The translations under genes and the position numbers were made by a program. Shown here piece by piece: positions 12,978 to 24,886 of a stretch of 64,000 nt of DNA (position 1 is its first letter; each line of letters starts with the position of its first letter). Below the pieces are notes generated by a model. The model saw nothing but the letters and a program-made list of their open reading frames with translations. It was not told where the DNA came from and did not search any database. This DNA is from Loxodes magnus. Its lineage: Eukaryota > Ciliophora > Karyorelictea > Loxodida > Loxodidae. The DNA lies in assembly GCA_946699065.1 (NCBI GenBank), contig CAMPDV010000007.1, forward strand, positions 1,302,001 through 1,366,000, written 5' to 3'.

Positions 12978-13541
12978 TTAATTTATTAATTAATTTCTTA
13001 TTTAAACTACTCAATTTCTATTTATCAACTTACTATATCTTACAACAAATCTAATCTAAAAAAGATTACTTTTAGTCTTAGTTTAGTTAAATCATTATAC
13101 CTACTAAATAGAGTTCCTATATATAATTATCTTTTTAATTACTCTTTACTAGTTTTAAGTTAGAATGTTTGCTTCTTATAGCTAAAGAAAAATATAAAAT
13201 ACAATAGATTTCCTTAATAGCTAACTAATTTAAATAGAATTAAGCTTTATTCATATTTAAAGCATATCTTCTATTACAAACTTTAGTATCTTCATATAAG
13301 CATGTAAGCAGTTATTTATAGCTTGATCTAATTTTTTTAATAATATCTACTAAAATATAAATAATGTATTTAAAAAGAATGATGGCATTAGTTAAATCAT
13401 ATTGAAGTGAAATAACTTAAATAATAGAATATTTATATTTGATATATAAGTCATAAAAGTAGGATTTAATTTAAGATTACTAGCTTTAATAATAAATAGC
13501 TTGTAAATCATTTAACTAAATTAGTATCTAAGAATTAAATT
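12978..13541. other. AT-rich spacer
   Basis: 564 bases between the start of CFAP70 and the stop of the next minus-strand gene. Nothing recognised; it should hold the CFAP70 promoter. Confidence 0.5.
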
Positions 13542-15017
13542 TCAAATGTTCTAGTGGTCTTTGTAATTAATTGGCATTAGTATAAATTTCCAGTAATTGA
13601 AGGTACCATAAAAGTAAATAGTTTTATCAAATATAAAAATAGCATCCCCAAAGATGCTTTATTCCATTGAACTTTCTACTTTAATGGTACTGACCATAAA
13701 GAATTTGATATCTTTTTGGATATCTAATTCATACCCTTTTGCTTTTTTAAAATTCTCTTTTAGTTGCTATATTAAATAATTCACTCTATTAACTATATCT
13801 GGATATTATTCAGAGAAATCTATTTTTATTTACTCATAACTGGAAGGGGTTGATTTTTTTCAGTTTCATCTAGTCTCATAAGCTTTTAATCCATTTGTCT
13901 TGATTATCCTTTAATTTGTTAGATATGATTTAGTATTATAAAGGTTTGGAACTATTTCGAACTTAAGAAGATAAAAGGGTACTAAACTAAGCGGATTTTT
14001 TAGCTTTTTACTTTACCTTCAGTTGTGAATCATACTTATTACCATTTTTTGTTTTTCCAATATTTGTTTACAGTAATAAGCTTCTAGATAGTCTGGCATT
14101 ACTATTCATTTAAGATACTCTTTCTGATAATTAAAATTGTTTACTTATCAATCTTGTTCAAATTTTTCTCACTTAGCGGTCTTACGTTTCTATTTACATC
14201 CATCATAAGCTGCAAATATTTTAGATTTTAGAGCCAAACTTCATTAAACTTCGTTGAATTCCCAAAGTCCTATGATATGATAGTGATAATCCAAAATAAT
14301 TTTATCGTTGTCTACATCAACAGTATTTCCAATCAAGTAGAAATATTTATTCTTTAATAATCAAAACTTAGCATATATCTTTTTTGCCTTTCCCCATGAA
14401 TCAGCTTTAAAATACTTCTCATAAAGCAAAGGTTTTTAAAACATTACAAACTGTTTTTGCATTTCTCAATGATCTTGTATTTCAATCTGCTAAAATTATA
14501 TTTTTTGAAAATTTTTGATATTATCTTAGTAAATAAAAAACTCTATTTAGCCGTTGTAATTAACATAAGGAGCTTTTATTTCACCTATTTATTGGCTGAA
14601 ATTTTGGCATTGCCACTCAAAAACACATTCATCTCAAGTACAGTCTTAACGCTTTTATCCTTCTGCCGTGTCATATTATGCTTTGTAACCATTTTTAAAT
14701 TTGAAAGGCGCTTTGTTTGTCCAAGTTCCAACTATTGAATAATAAACATCATGAGTTTCAAAAGTTATATTACCTCTTACTTCATAAAGACCTTTGTAAA
14801 GTCATATGAATAGAGTGCTATTCATACTTATCCCTTCACTTCTAAGATAGCAAGAGAATGTCTTTATTTCATTAGGCTCTGCTTTATAAATATTATCACT
14901 AAAAGGTAAGCCAGGGTAAGTAGAAGAGTTTTATTATCCACCCATTAAAGGAATATAATAAATTAAAGATAAGTTAGTTTAATAAGCAAAATAATCTAAA
15001 TCCTTTCTTCTCATCAT
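13542..15017 (-). CDS. Unknown Trp/Tyr-rich protein
   Basis: 491 residues from ATG 15015-15017 to TGA 13542-13544. It is rich in aromatic residues, and about ten Trp codons are UGA, for example in FIWLYKG, TWDECVFEW and ETRWNWKK. A Cys-containing segment, DCTWDECVFEWQCQ, lies near residue 140, and a TVDVDNDKIILDYHYHIIGLWEF stretch near residue 240 reads as beta structure. No clear signal peptide, membrane span or known domain was recognised; the first 30 residues are weakly hydrophobic. It lies between two confidently coding minus-strand genes and has balanced Asp/Glu/Gly content unlike the spacers, so I am confident it is coding though not of its role. Confidence 0.7.
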
Positions 15018-15912
15018 CCTTTATTCTAACTATAATTCATTTTTTTAATTAGTTTTGCAATCTATTTAACACATCTTCCAAGGTTTAAATATCTTTACTT
15101 CTTTACTTCTTTATTACTATTTTATTTATTCTAACTAGCTTATTCAAATTATATCCATTTTAAGCTTATTCATTAAATCTAGGTAATCTAACTATCGCAG
15201 AGACTATTAAGAGCATTTCCAGGTTTAAATAATGATTAAACAATAGATAATTAAGATAATTCTCGCATTTGGATTAGCTAATTTAGGATAATAACTAATT
15301 TACTTAATGAATATTTAATATTCTAGATAACTGTAAGCTAGAACTAAACTCTATAACTATTATTCACTTATTTAATTAGATAAACAAATAGAGATTGAAA
15401 TACACTATCTACCAAATATAGTCATAATTAATATTTTAAGTTAGTTTTAAAGATTAAAGTTAGAGTAATAGAAGCTTACTAAATGCCTTAATTAATATTT
15501 ACTTATATAAATTAAATAACTATTTAAGCTGCTAAAGTTAGAAGTCTATCTTTAATATAGTTTTTTATATTTAAATCTAAGTAAGTAAAATATAAATAGA
15601 TTCATATTTAAATATAATCTATTAAAGCTTTCAAGCTATACTTAGGCTTTAGATAATTACGTCAATAATATTCTTGGCAATGTCTAGAGTAAAATACTTA
15701 AATGCTTATTTCTCATAATCTAAGCTATTTTGATTTTAAAATTTATTTAATATAATGCAAAGGCTAGAAAATTTTAGGTATAAGCTTTAAAAATCGTGCT
15801 TGCAATTAATTAGTTATAAATTTTTAAAAGTCTCGATAAAAAGTAAGATTACTTGTATAATAAATATTTTAGTGAAATAATAAAGCTGGTTAGTATTATA
15901 TATAATAAATAA
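15018..15912. other. AT-rich spacer
   Basis: 895 bases between two minus-strand genes. No recognisable coding or RNA feature on either strand. Confidence 0.5.
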
Positions 15913-16968
15913 TCAAATTTCTGCTAATTTTTTAGTTTAAAGAGTTGGATATGATGCAGCTTTTGCTACGCCACATTATCCTCCTGAAGAACTTGAATCA
16001 GTTCTCTTTAATCTAATATATCCACTTTCTCCTCACCATGTATTTCATGAATTTTTAATTCTTCAATAATCTTGACCATTTTCAGTTCCATATCCAACTA
16101 AAGTAGCACCATGATTTAAAGAAGTTGAGCAATATCCATTATATATTCCACCAGCATAAAAAGATCAATCAAATGCGTCAACTGCAACTGAAATTACTCG
16201 TCCATTAACTGCATTTTTCAATGCAATTTCATTTGAAGGAACATCTACATATCCAGAAATCCTTGTTACGCCTTTAATTTCACTCTGCTTACAAATTCCG
16301 TCTATACCAGTATATGGATAATCTGATTCCGTTTCCTCACTATTTGCATGTCAATATTAGAAAGCAAAATCCATCTATCCACCATTGCATCCTTAGTTAC
16401 CAAATACTCATGAGCAATCTACCAGTTCTTACTCTGAAAAAGATATTAATCTTCCAATTTTTTGGAAATAAGCACCTTCTAAACTTCCAACTGCACTGAA
16501 AGCCCAACAACTTCCACATTTCGACTAATCTTTAACAGCTGTTACGGCTCCTTTTTATTACCAATCAATAGAATCCGCAACATTTTCAATTTTTTCTTAT
16601 TCATAATTCTTTATACGATTAGAATTTTCCTTATATCCTAAATAAGCTTTTTAGAACTCTTCTTGAGTTAAGTCAGCAAAGTGATTGACAGCATACTTTG
16701 TGTTCATATTTCTTTAATTCTGAATTTGAATTCAGTAGAAATTATCATGGAAAATGTTAAATCTTAGTTACATTTCTTCAAATGACACATACGTTTTATT
16801 GAATTTCATTGCAAATGCCTAAAAATCTGTCCAGACTTCCTCTTTATTATCATAAAGTATTTGGCTTCAAATTAAATACCTTACATTGTTTGATTTCACA
16901 TGATTTATTAAAGGGAGCAGTACACATAATAATAGAAAGGCAATAATGAGTATATTTCTTAAACTCAT
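15913..16968 (-). CDS. Cathepsin L-like papain-family cysteine protease (C1A)
   Basis: 351 residues. A signal peptide ([19 protein letters not shown]) opens the protein, followed by an I29 propeptide with an ERFNIN-like motif ([18 protein letters not shown]) and [11 protein letters not shown]. The mature enzyme starts near residue 125: [19 protein letters not shown] with the catalytic Cys, GCNGGWMDFAFQY, the His in [11 protein letters not shown], and the Asn in KNSWNTWWGESGY. The oxyanion-hole Gln is UAG (16525-16527). The Trp of NSW is UGA (16045-16047) and a following one is UGA (16033-16035). The gene ends at TGA 15913-15915, eight residues after the canonical SYPTL end. It is likely lysosomal or a digestive-vacuole protease and appears intact. 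Confidence 0.96.
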
Positions 16969-17541
16969 CTTTAATTCTATAAAATTTTAGCAAAGCAAAG
17001 ATAGTATTTATAAAGCTTGCCTTTTACTAGCGTTTTGCTATTATGCTTATTTATATAATACTTAACTGCTATTAAACGCTATATTCTCTATTACTTACTA
17101 CTAAATTACTAATACTTTCACTTAAAATAGTAAATTATTAAAGCTTTCTTTTTAAGCCTAACTTTGATTAAACTAATTCTAGTTAGGCTTCTTAGTCAGC
17201 AGATAAATAGTATAATTCTCTAGAACTAAATATAAAATTTTAAAATAACTGGAAGGGATTAAATTAGCTTAAGGTATGTACTTTAATAATTAAACTAGTA
17301 ATAGATAATAAATTAGTAAGCGTTTAAGATTAAAATTTAGTAGTGTTATATAGCCTTAAATAGTCACATTTTAGGAAATAAAAGACACTAATTAGCAAGC
17401 AAATAGTTTATTTGAAGTTACTTCAATAGACTATATTACCCTTATTAACAATTAATTATAAAGATTTGTTTAAAACTTTAATTTGTAAGGTGTAATAAGT
17501 AGTTACGAAAATTGAAATAATTAAAGAATTAAATATTAAAA
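16969..17541. other. AT-rich divergent spacer
   Basis: 573 bases between the divergent starts of the protease (minus) and the phosphatase (plus). It should contain both promoters; no motif stands out. Confidence 0.5.
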
Positions 17542-18970
17542 ATGAAGCAAAGCAACTTATCAATAAATCTTGAGCAAATAATGTAACTTGAAGAGAAAAT
17601 TTAATTAATGATAGATACACTTCACACTCCCGAAATATAGATTCATTTGGGACAATGATGAAATCTTCACAAAATTATCTTTTGCTCAAAATGCTAACTT
17701 TCAGAAGGAGAACTTTATAAAATTTGCAAGTGTTAAGTTATGCATATGGCTTGCATGGAAAATATAACTTAATGTAATTCATGCAATTAATAAGTTGAAC
17801 CTTAACCTTTATCAGCTAGTTTAGATGAATTAGAAAATATGTTCCTAGAGGATAAAACTAGGAAAGTTATAAGAAACGCGTAAATTGTAGAACTTCTCTC
17901 AATGTCTTTGCTTGCTTATTCGGTACATAATCTAAAGCCCACCTGAGAGTTGATTGCTAAGCTAAAAAAACTATTATCATATTGCTAGAGCAATTTTATT
18001 ATTATTATAGATTACTTACTCACTAGAGTTACTACATCTAATAATATGTGAGTTATTAGTCTACAATCTCTTGCTTCTTCTAAAAAAAAGACAAAGAAAT
18101 CTGAAAATTATATGTTTTTGAAATAAAATACAGATATAATGATTCAGATTATAAAGGTACTATGTAGAAAATATAGCACCAAAAAGGCTTCTATTTTTAA
18201 TGCTGCTTTATAAATTTTGAAGTAGCTTGATAGATCTTCAATAAGCAAAACTAAACAAATTTGCTAAAACTTCATTAATGCCTAGTCATGATATCCTTAA
18301 AATGCCTAAACTGATTAATTGGGGCCTGTCATTGAATAATAACCTATGTAGAGTGAATGAATTTCACCCTAACCTGTTGAAAGTTAACCTCCTAATGATA
18401 TTCCTAAGCCTCCCTTTTTGCCACCAATACAAAACAAATAATATACATTAGTTCTAGATTTGGATGAAACTTTGGTTCATTATATTGATGAAGGTGTAGA
18501 CGGAGTTTTTCTAGTAAGACCAGGAACTTAGGATTTTTTAAAGAACTTAAGCGTATATTATGAAATAATAATATTTACTGCAGCACTTTAAGATTATGCA
18601 GACTTCATTTTAAACAAAATTGACACAGCAAATTATGTCATTCATAGATTATATAGATAGCATACTTAGATGCATGGAGCTATTTTCACTAAAGATCTTG
18701 CTAATCTTGGAAGAGATCTTAAAAAGACAATTATTGTTGATAACGTTGCAGATAACTTTTCTAGGCAGCCTGAAAACGGAATTTTTATAAGAACATGGTT
18801 TGATGATATGGAAGATAAATGTCTCACAGAATTGGAACCTTTATTAATTTGTAAGCTTTTATATAGAAATAGTTGAGTAGCAAGTGAATGATGTAAGAGT
18901 GGCACTTAGATAGTTTCGCGATTAGATCTTAAGACAAATCAAAATGGGTATTACACCAAAATTTAATTGA
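17542..18970 (+). CDS. FCP1/SCP-family HAD phosphatase with N-terminal C4HC3-like zinc finger
   Basis: 470 residues in two exons, 17542-18850 and 18867-18970. The C-terminal half is a CTD-small-phosphatase (NLI-interacting factor type) domain. Motif I is LVLDLDETLVHY (nucleophile Asp306, general acid Asp308), then IFTAALQDYAD, KDLANLGRD, KKTIIVDNV and WFDDMEDKCLTEL. Splicing the 16-nt intron restores the family's C-terminal helix, QVNDVRVALRQFRDQIL; without splicing this end is lost. Residues 48-81 hold a C-x2-C ... C-x-C-x3-H-x2-C ... C-x2-C array resembling a compact RING-variant/PHD finger. A linker (about residues 90-300) is Pro/Gln-rich towards its end. Known relatives dephosphorylate Ser/Thr on RNA polymerase II CTD or other proteins. 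Stop is TGA 18968-18970. Confidence 0.92.
18851..18866 (+). other. 16-nt spliceosomal intron
   Basis: GTAAGCTTTTATATAG inside the phosphatase gene, interrupting a Gln codon after its first base. Removing it joins EPLLI to QIVEQQVNDVRVALRQF, exactly the conserved family sequence, in one open frame to TGA. Confidence 0.93.
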
Positions 18971-19792
18971 TTTTTTGTTTTAGTTTTAATTCATAATAGC
19001 AAATAAGTCCTATTACACATCTTAATTTGAAACCTTACTAACTAAAATGGAACAGCATTATACTAGTTTAGCTAGCTTTAATAGTTTACTCCTTTAGATT
19101 AATATAAAATGATAAATAAAATGTATAAAAGGCTTCTTATAGATACAAAAATTAATTCTTTGAACTAATCAAATATTTGCTAAAAGCAAATTATTAATTA
19201 TCTCTTTCTTTATCATTTATTCTAATCACATATCATTCGATTATCAAATACTCTCCTTTGATAAGCGCCATTTTTCTATTTATTAAGCAACTTCAAGATC
19301 TAGTCTTATATGATTTTTAATCTTAAATTTAGTTAATTTAATCTAGATTTTGAGAAGTTGATTTATGAAAATATTAGCATTAATTAATTGAAAGAGATTA
19401 AAAATTAGCTAACAGTAGATTATATATACTAAACTAATAAAAGTAAACTCTTATCAAATATTAGAAACAAGTTACTAGCATATTTAGCTTTAAATTATAA
19501 GTGTAAACTAAAATATACTCATCTTAACTTTTAGAACTAAAAGAAATTCCATAATGTAAATTAAAGTTAAGGTATCTTGTCATAGCAATTTATTCTTAAC
19601 TATAAAAAAATCAAATAACTTTTATTTTTGAAGGCTAGATGAAGTACTGCAATTATTCTTGGTTAATAGGTAAATAAGAATGATAAGAGATGTAAATAGA
19701 GGGATAAATGATAAAATGAATTAGAAAATAAAATTGATAAGGTTTAAATAAAAAGAGATAAAAATTAATTTTAACTATTTCATTAAAATTTA
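18971..19792. other. AT-rich spacer
   Basis: 822 bases between two plus-strand genes; no feature recognised. Confidence 0.5.
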
Positions 19793-20873
19793 ATGGCTAC
19801 TTATTGGACTGAATAAATTTAGGCAGAAAAGAACGCTTAGATATAACATCAAAGCATATTAGATAAATACAAAGACAACTCTAAAATTAAACTTATTTCA
19901 CCTTTTCATCCAGGTAAATATCTTTTGCCAAGACATCGCTTTTCAAACCCTTTTATGCTCAACTCAACTTATAGGAATGCTAGTGACCCTAACTCTATGC
20001 GTGATATGTATGCAGGTAGGCTTTTAACTAACACTTCAAAATAAAGATACACTCCCGATAAAGTTTAGAGCGATAACATATCCAATTATAGTGCTAACGT
20101 TTATAGGTAAAATAACTTCTTAAAGTCATATTAAGGTAAAAATGAGGCAGGAGAATCCCTAAATAACTAATACTAGCAATCTTCTTAAATTATTAGAACC
20201 AATTTATCCAAGTCTCCTAAGCTTATTACTCCAAAATAATAGAAACCCTCCAGCTTATAAATTTAAGATCATCTTCAATAAACTGTTCCTCATGAAATTT
20301 TCAAACATTCTCCTAACTTACTTTTATAAGAAATCGACAAAAAATTGATTGGAAAGAGGGAATTGGAATCTAAGTAATCAAAAAGGCCTAAGTCTAGAGG
20401 TGAAAGTAAGTGCTCTACGGCAAAATAATCTCAGATCTTAAAATAAATATAAGCAATTCCTCAACATAACCGTATTAAATCTATTGAAATTCATCATCCT
20501 CCTAGCTTAAAGCCCGTCAAAACTCCTAGAACAGAAAAACTTCTAAACAAGTTTGAGTAGCTAAGTTAAAAGACATAAGAGAAGTAAAAGGTTGAAGTAT
20601 AAGAATAGAATTAATAAATACTTCAAAATGAAAATGTTGAAAATAATGAAGATTCTGTTGACATGAAATCAGAAATCACTGAAATTTCATTTGAAAAGTC
20701 AGAAAAAGACGAACAAGTTACATAAAATAGTTATGTTTCTTCAAGCGTCGTAAAAAGTCTTCAGTTGTAACTGGACGAAGAAAAAAAAGTAAGCATTTAT
20801 ACAGAAGCGTAAAGCTCTCGAGAAGCTTTTAATATCTTATATTAAAGAAAACAGCGTTCGGAATAAGACTTAA
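19793..20873 (+). CDS. Unknown basic, Gln/Ser-rich protein with one 16-nt intron
   Basis: Starts at ATG 19793 with an uncharacterised N terminus (ATYWTEQIQAEKNAQIQHQ) and a conserved-looking block, SPFHPGKYLLPRHRFSNPF, near residue 35. The middle is low-complexity, Lys/Gln/Ser/Pro-rich, followed by an acidic stretch near residue 280. An intron at 20789-20804 closely resembles the secure intron at 18851. Splicing it gives a basic helical tail (KRKALEKLLISYIKENS) ending at UAA 20871-20873, 354 residues in all. Unspliced, the frame meets no UGA until about 21397. In either case no UGA ends this gene near its coding-like region, so UAA is the likely stop. Function unknown. Confidence 0.65.
20789..20804 (+). 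other. Probable 16-nt intron
   Basis: GTAAGCATTTATACAG matches the proven intron GTAAGCTTTTATATAG at 14 of 16 positions and lies in phase 0. No protein homology confirms the splice, so it rests on sequence resemblance and length. Confidence 0.65.
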
Positions 20874-21411
20874 CTATACAATTAATCCATCTAGTCTTTA
20901 TTGATAAATATATCTTTTATTTCTTTCCTTATCTCACTTTCTAGTTTATTTAAACATTTAGTTGGAAAATTATCTTTGTCAAATTTCCAAAAAATTAGCA
21001 GTAAAATATTTCCCTTAACTCTATAATTAATAACTTAGGATTCTACTATTATTATATAATTAACTTAGAATAATTAAGCTAAAATAGTTTCTAATATAGC
21101 ATATAAGATACAACTGTTTAATAATAGAAGGATTTGCTAAATTAATAGATTAAATAGGCTCAATTTTATAATTTCATAAGTTAAAAAATGTTAATGTTTA
21201 AGAATTAAAGAGTTGTAAATATTACTGTATACAGCGAGAGTATAAAGTAAAGAATAAAACATTATTAGATAAATATTAAACTACTTAGAATTTATTAGTT
21301 ACTCTTAAAATTTCTTAAAAGATATGCTTAAATTATTGATTTAATTTGTTCTTATATTATAAGTGAAGATAAGTGCTTTAATATCAAAGTCAGTTGATAA
21401 AATAATAAAAA
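20874..21411. other. AT-rich spacer
   Basis: 538 bases with no recognised feature. Read on from the previous gene, it has no UGA in that frame until about 21397, but its composition is spacer-like. Confidence 0.45.
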
Positions 21412-22089
21412 ATGCAAAATAATTAGAATAAATTCTTAGGATGCTTTTGAAAACCTTCTGAAAGTATGTGCTTTCAAGGAGTGACTTTGAAATGTGGAGT
21501 TTTTATAAGTGCCGTATCTGATATAATAATAGCAATTTGGAATATTTACTTGACCGTTTCAATTCTTAGATTTTTAAGAAGCTACGGAAATGAAGATGGT
21601 GTGCACTGCAGAGAACCCTGCATTGCCTTTATTTTTGATAATATTCTTGGCTTAATTTGTGTACCGTTTGCTTTGATAGGATTTAGAGGAAGCTAAAAAT
21701 AAAAAGTGAAATATTTGAAAGTATATAGTGTGTTTAAGTAAATAGAATTTATCGTTGTATTTTTTTGGACAATTATTTATGCAATTTTAGTAATGAGAGC
21801 TATTATTAATACCTTTGTGTTTTTCATCATCAGATATTGCTTTGACTTTTATTTTACTTATGTAGTATGATGTGCCTATTAAATTGTATAAGATGGAAAA
21901 AATATAGGACTTTTGAATTCAAATTAAAATATTGTCCAAGGAATATAAGTTTCTAGTTCTCAATCTGATAACTTTTCTTCTGCGGTTATTCAATAAGCAG
22001 CTATTTTATAACCCGTTCCTGTTTAAACAATTGAAATGCAAAATGTAAGAGAAGATAATAAAGGTAAAGAGAGCATCTTTAATGCATGA
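21412..22089 (+). CDS. Four-pass membrane protein, family unknown
   Basis: 225 residues to TGA 22087-22089. Four hydrophobic segments are visible: CGVFISAVSDIIIAIWNIYL, CIAFIFDNILGLICVPFALI, IEFIVVFFWTIIYAILVM and TFVFFIIRYCFDFYFTYVVW. A short Cys-containing loop (VHCREPC) lies between the first two. The cytosolic tail is Gln/Ser/Asn-rich. The topology resembles tetraspanin-like or MARVEL-type four-pass proteins, but I see no tetraspanin CCG motif. The UGA stop is chosen because the sequence becomes spacer-like after it; if that UGA were Trp the frame would stay open for another 600 bases. Confidence 0.7.
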
Positions 22090-22822
22090 GAGACGTAAAC
22101 AGATAACATAAATAATTTCTATTTAGATCTATTTTTATATATAGTTACCTAATTTCTTTATGCATCATATTAAAATCTTAACTTGCTCTTACTAAGATTC
22201 ATATCAAGTAAGAATAAATTATAAGCAATTCTCCTTCTAATTAAATTAATTATCCTAATATATCTTAAATGCATTATTGCTAAAATCTTATGGTAAGCAA
22301 ATATACCCTTTAGCATATAAGAAAGTTAACTTTTATACTATTTATCCTAAATTTCCAAAAGCTTCAAATAAAATCTAATAAAGAGATTAAAGATAAGCCT
22401 TAAGTAATTAGAACAATATTAATTTGATATACCTTTAATTAAATAAGAATATTTAGCCATAAAAATACAAAAATACAAAAGATTTAGATAAAGATATTAA
22501 TTTTAAGATAATTGTAGACATTTATAATAATAAATTACCTTTGCAAAGTATTATACCATACTTTTATATAATCAATATAAAAAATCCTTCGTTATTAATT
22601 TAAACAATATAAAGAAGTATACTCAAGCCTTAAATATAAAGTTTAGTAGAAATAATTCTAGAAAAACAGTAAAACGAAACATTTAAATAAATTAATAAAC
22701 TTGAAGTTTATTTTTTAGGACTTAATTATTTCATTATGTGCTTATAATAGTTTGATGTTTAAATATTAAACTTACGTTTAACTTCAATTTAAATTCGAGG
22801 ATACTCATTAAGTTTATAAAAT
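22090..22822. other. AT-rich spacer
   Basis: 733 bases; the plus frame reads as Leu/Ile-rich hydrophobic sequence just after the preceding stop, but AT-rich DNA gives this by default. No gene called. Confidence 0.45.
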
Positions 22823-24886
22823 ATGAAAGGCTGCTATCTATTTGGACTTGTAATACTTGTCCATTTTTCCGTAGCACAGTTAAACCAAGTTACTTTGGAT
22901 GGCTAATGGGTAGATTGCGCTCCGCAATATCTTGAACATTTGGCAGGTGAGAAAACTGAGTGTGCAAAAGTTAGATAATATAAAAAATGGTGCTTCTTAA
23001 CATAGGAATAAATAGTGTAAATGGAAGAATAAAGACAGGCCGCAATATAAGCCTCTTAGGTAAATCCTGTACCTGTTACTAATTAAGCTGTTGAAACTAA
23101 TGTTACATAAACTTAGCCAGTGTAAAATAACTCAACATAGAATGTATCAGCATTAAATAGCCCTTCATTAAATTTGGGAATATAGACTTTTTCAGCTTTC
23201 GATGCAACCATAGGCTAAGCTTATCAATAAGCCTAGCAAGGAGCTTCTAACGATTCCAGCATGACTGGAAATCTCTCGCTTTCCTTAAATGATATTGTAT
23301 AAAAAGCTGAATATGTTGCTGGACAACCTTAAGAACCTGTAGTTGAACCATAAATTCCTGAATCTCCAGAAGAAAAAAACAGGACTTTAGACAATAGAAC
23401 TCACTATCATTATCACTATCAAAGCAACACTCATACACATGAATTCGTTTAAACAAACTTAGGATAAGGAATAACAGCTTAAGATTTGTAAAATGCACCC
23501 TACTTAGTGTTTGACGTATTAAATAGAACTTTGAAGTTTACTTAGGCTTCAGTTTTACCCCAAGGAACCTTCGCATTTAATTTACCTCCAAATGTTAAAG
23601 TTATTGAAAAATATCATTATCATTATCATTGGGCATTCCATGAGCACACTCATTTTATGTCCTTCCTAATAACACAATCTACTCCTTGGTTTGTAGAATT
23701 CCCTTGGATGAAAGATGCAACACCTGCCTAGTTCTTATTCGCTCCTCAATAGTTTGAGACTCCTTAGTAAGAAAACTTAAATACTTAATAAAACGGTCAA
23801 TATAATTTCAAGCCATTAGCTATTGATGATCCTTTAATCTTTAGAGAATTTATTAAAGGTTCATAAAATCAAAGTGATTAAGCTAAACCTAAGCCAGAAT
23901 AACCTTAGAAGAAAGATTATTTACAAATCCCATTTGTTGATTCAGGCTTACAAAAAATACTTTAACTTCCATTAGATTTCAATGAAACGCTAGGTATGCC
24001 TAATTCAAACAGCACTCACTATAACTATATTTACTAATACCATTCACATACCTTTAACTTCCCTCAGCAAACTGAAACTTAGCAGCCTGCTTAGGTTTAT
24101 ACTCGCAGCTAAGAAAATCAAGTTAGATTTTCATAAAATCCTTTTGATACAACTCAAGACGAAACAGAAGTAGTTGTACACTATCATGTACACTAAGTTT
24201 ATCATCTACATGTTCATAATATTAAAGCTGCTAAAGGATTCGTAAGAAAAAATCCAGTTAATGAACAATTCCAAAACCCAAAAAATAAATATCCAAAGGT
24301 ATAGCCATATTAGTCTCCATAAAAGCCAACAGCTACTCCAGGAGTATTCTACGTACCTGACAAAACAACTTTAAAACATAAACCTTACTCAAAGGCCCAT
24401 TTCCATTACAAATACGTTGAAAAAGATTTATAATGGGGATAGGAATATTTTGGAGATATTGAGAAATAATTTACCTTGTAAAGCTTAAACTCCAAAAATT
24501 TGAATGCTTCTTTAAAAATTGAAGATTTCAACTACTGCAACAAAAAAGTTGAATATTAAATAAATTCACATGCTCATTTCCACTATACTTACTCATCCAT
24601 CTTCCACAACCACACCATTGGTGTAAGAGAAAAGGAAGTTCCATAAGCAGTATATGCTTTCTCTAACTGTAAGATTTTTTATTTAGCTTTAACATCTAAA
24701 AGCCCAATAGCTCAAGGTATAGAATCATCATGGTCTAGAGAACTGATTAAATACACTTTTATCCTAATAATAGGATATTTAGTTTATAGATTCATAGGCA
24801 AAAGATTCTACAAGCATTCCCATAAATTAAGAAGAAATAGACTTAACGACTTAGATGAAGGACTATTATTCAGGTCACTCAGCTGA
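22823..24886 (+). CDS. Type I membrane protein with repeated histidine clusters
   Basis: 687 residues, with a signal peptide (KGCYLFGLVILVHFSVAQ), a long extracellular region, one membrane span near residues 644-660 (TFILIIGYLVYRFIG) and a short basic tail ending FRSLS. The extracellular part carries at least six alternating His/aromatic clusters at about residues 194 (HYHYHYQSNTHTHEF), 264 (YHYHYHWAFHEHTHF), 397 (HYNYIYQYHSHTF), 452 (HYHVHQVYHLHVH), 526 (HFHYKY) and 582 (SHAHFHYTY...FHNHT), separated by Gln/Pro/Asn-rich linkers with N-glycosylation sites. The pattern suggests metal (Zn/Cu) or pH binding, but that is inference. No internal UGA was seen here; all Trp are UGG, unlike the neighbours. 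Stop TGA 24884-24886. Confidence 0.85.

Noticed and set aside
20789-21397. Unspliced extension of the basic protein gene to the UGA near 21397
   Set aside because: The extension becomes spacer-like in composition, and a 16-nt sequence nearly identical to a proven intron gives a compact alternative end.
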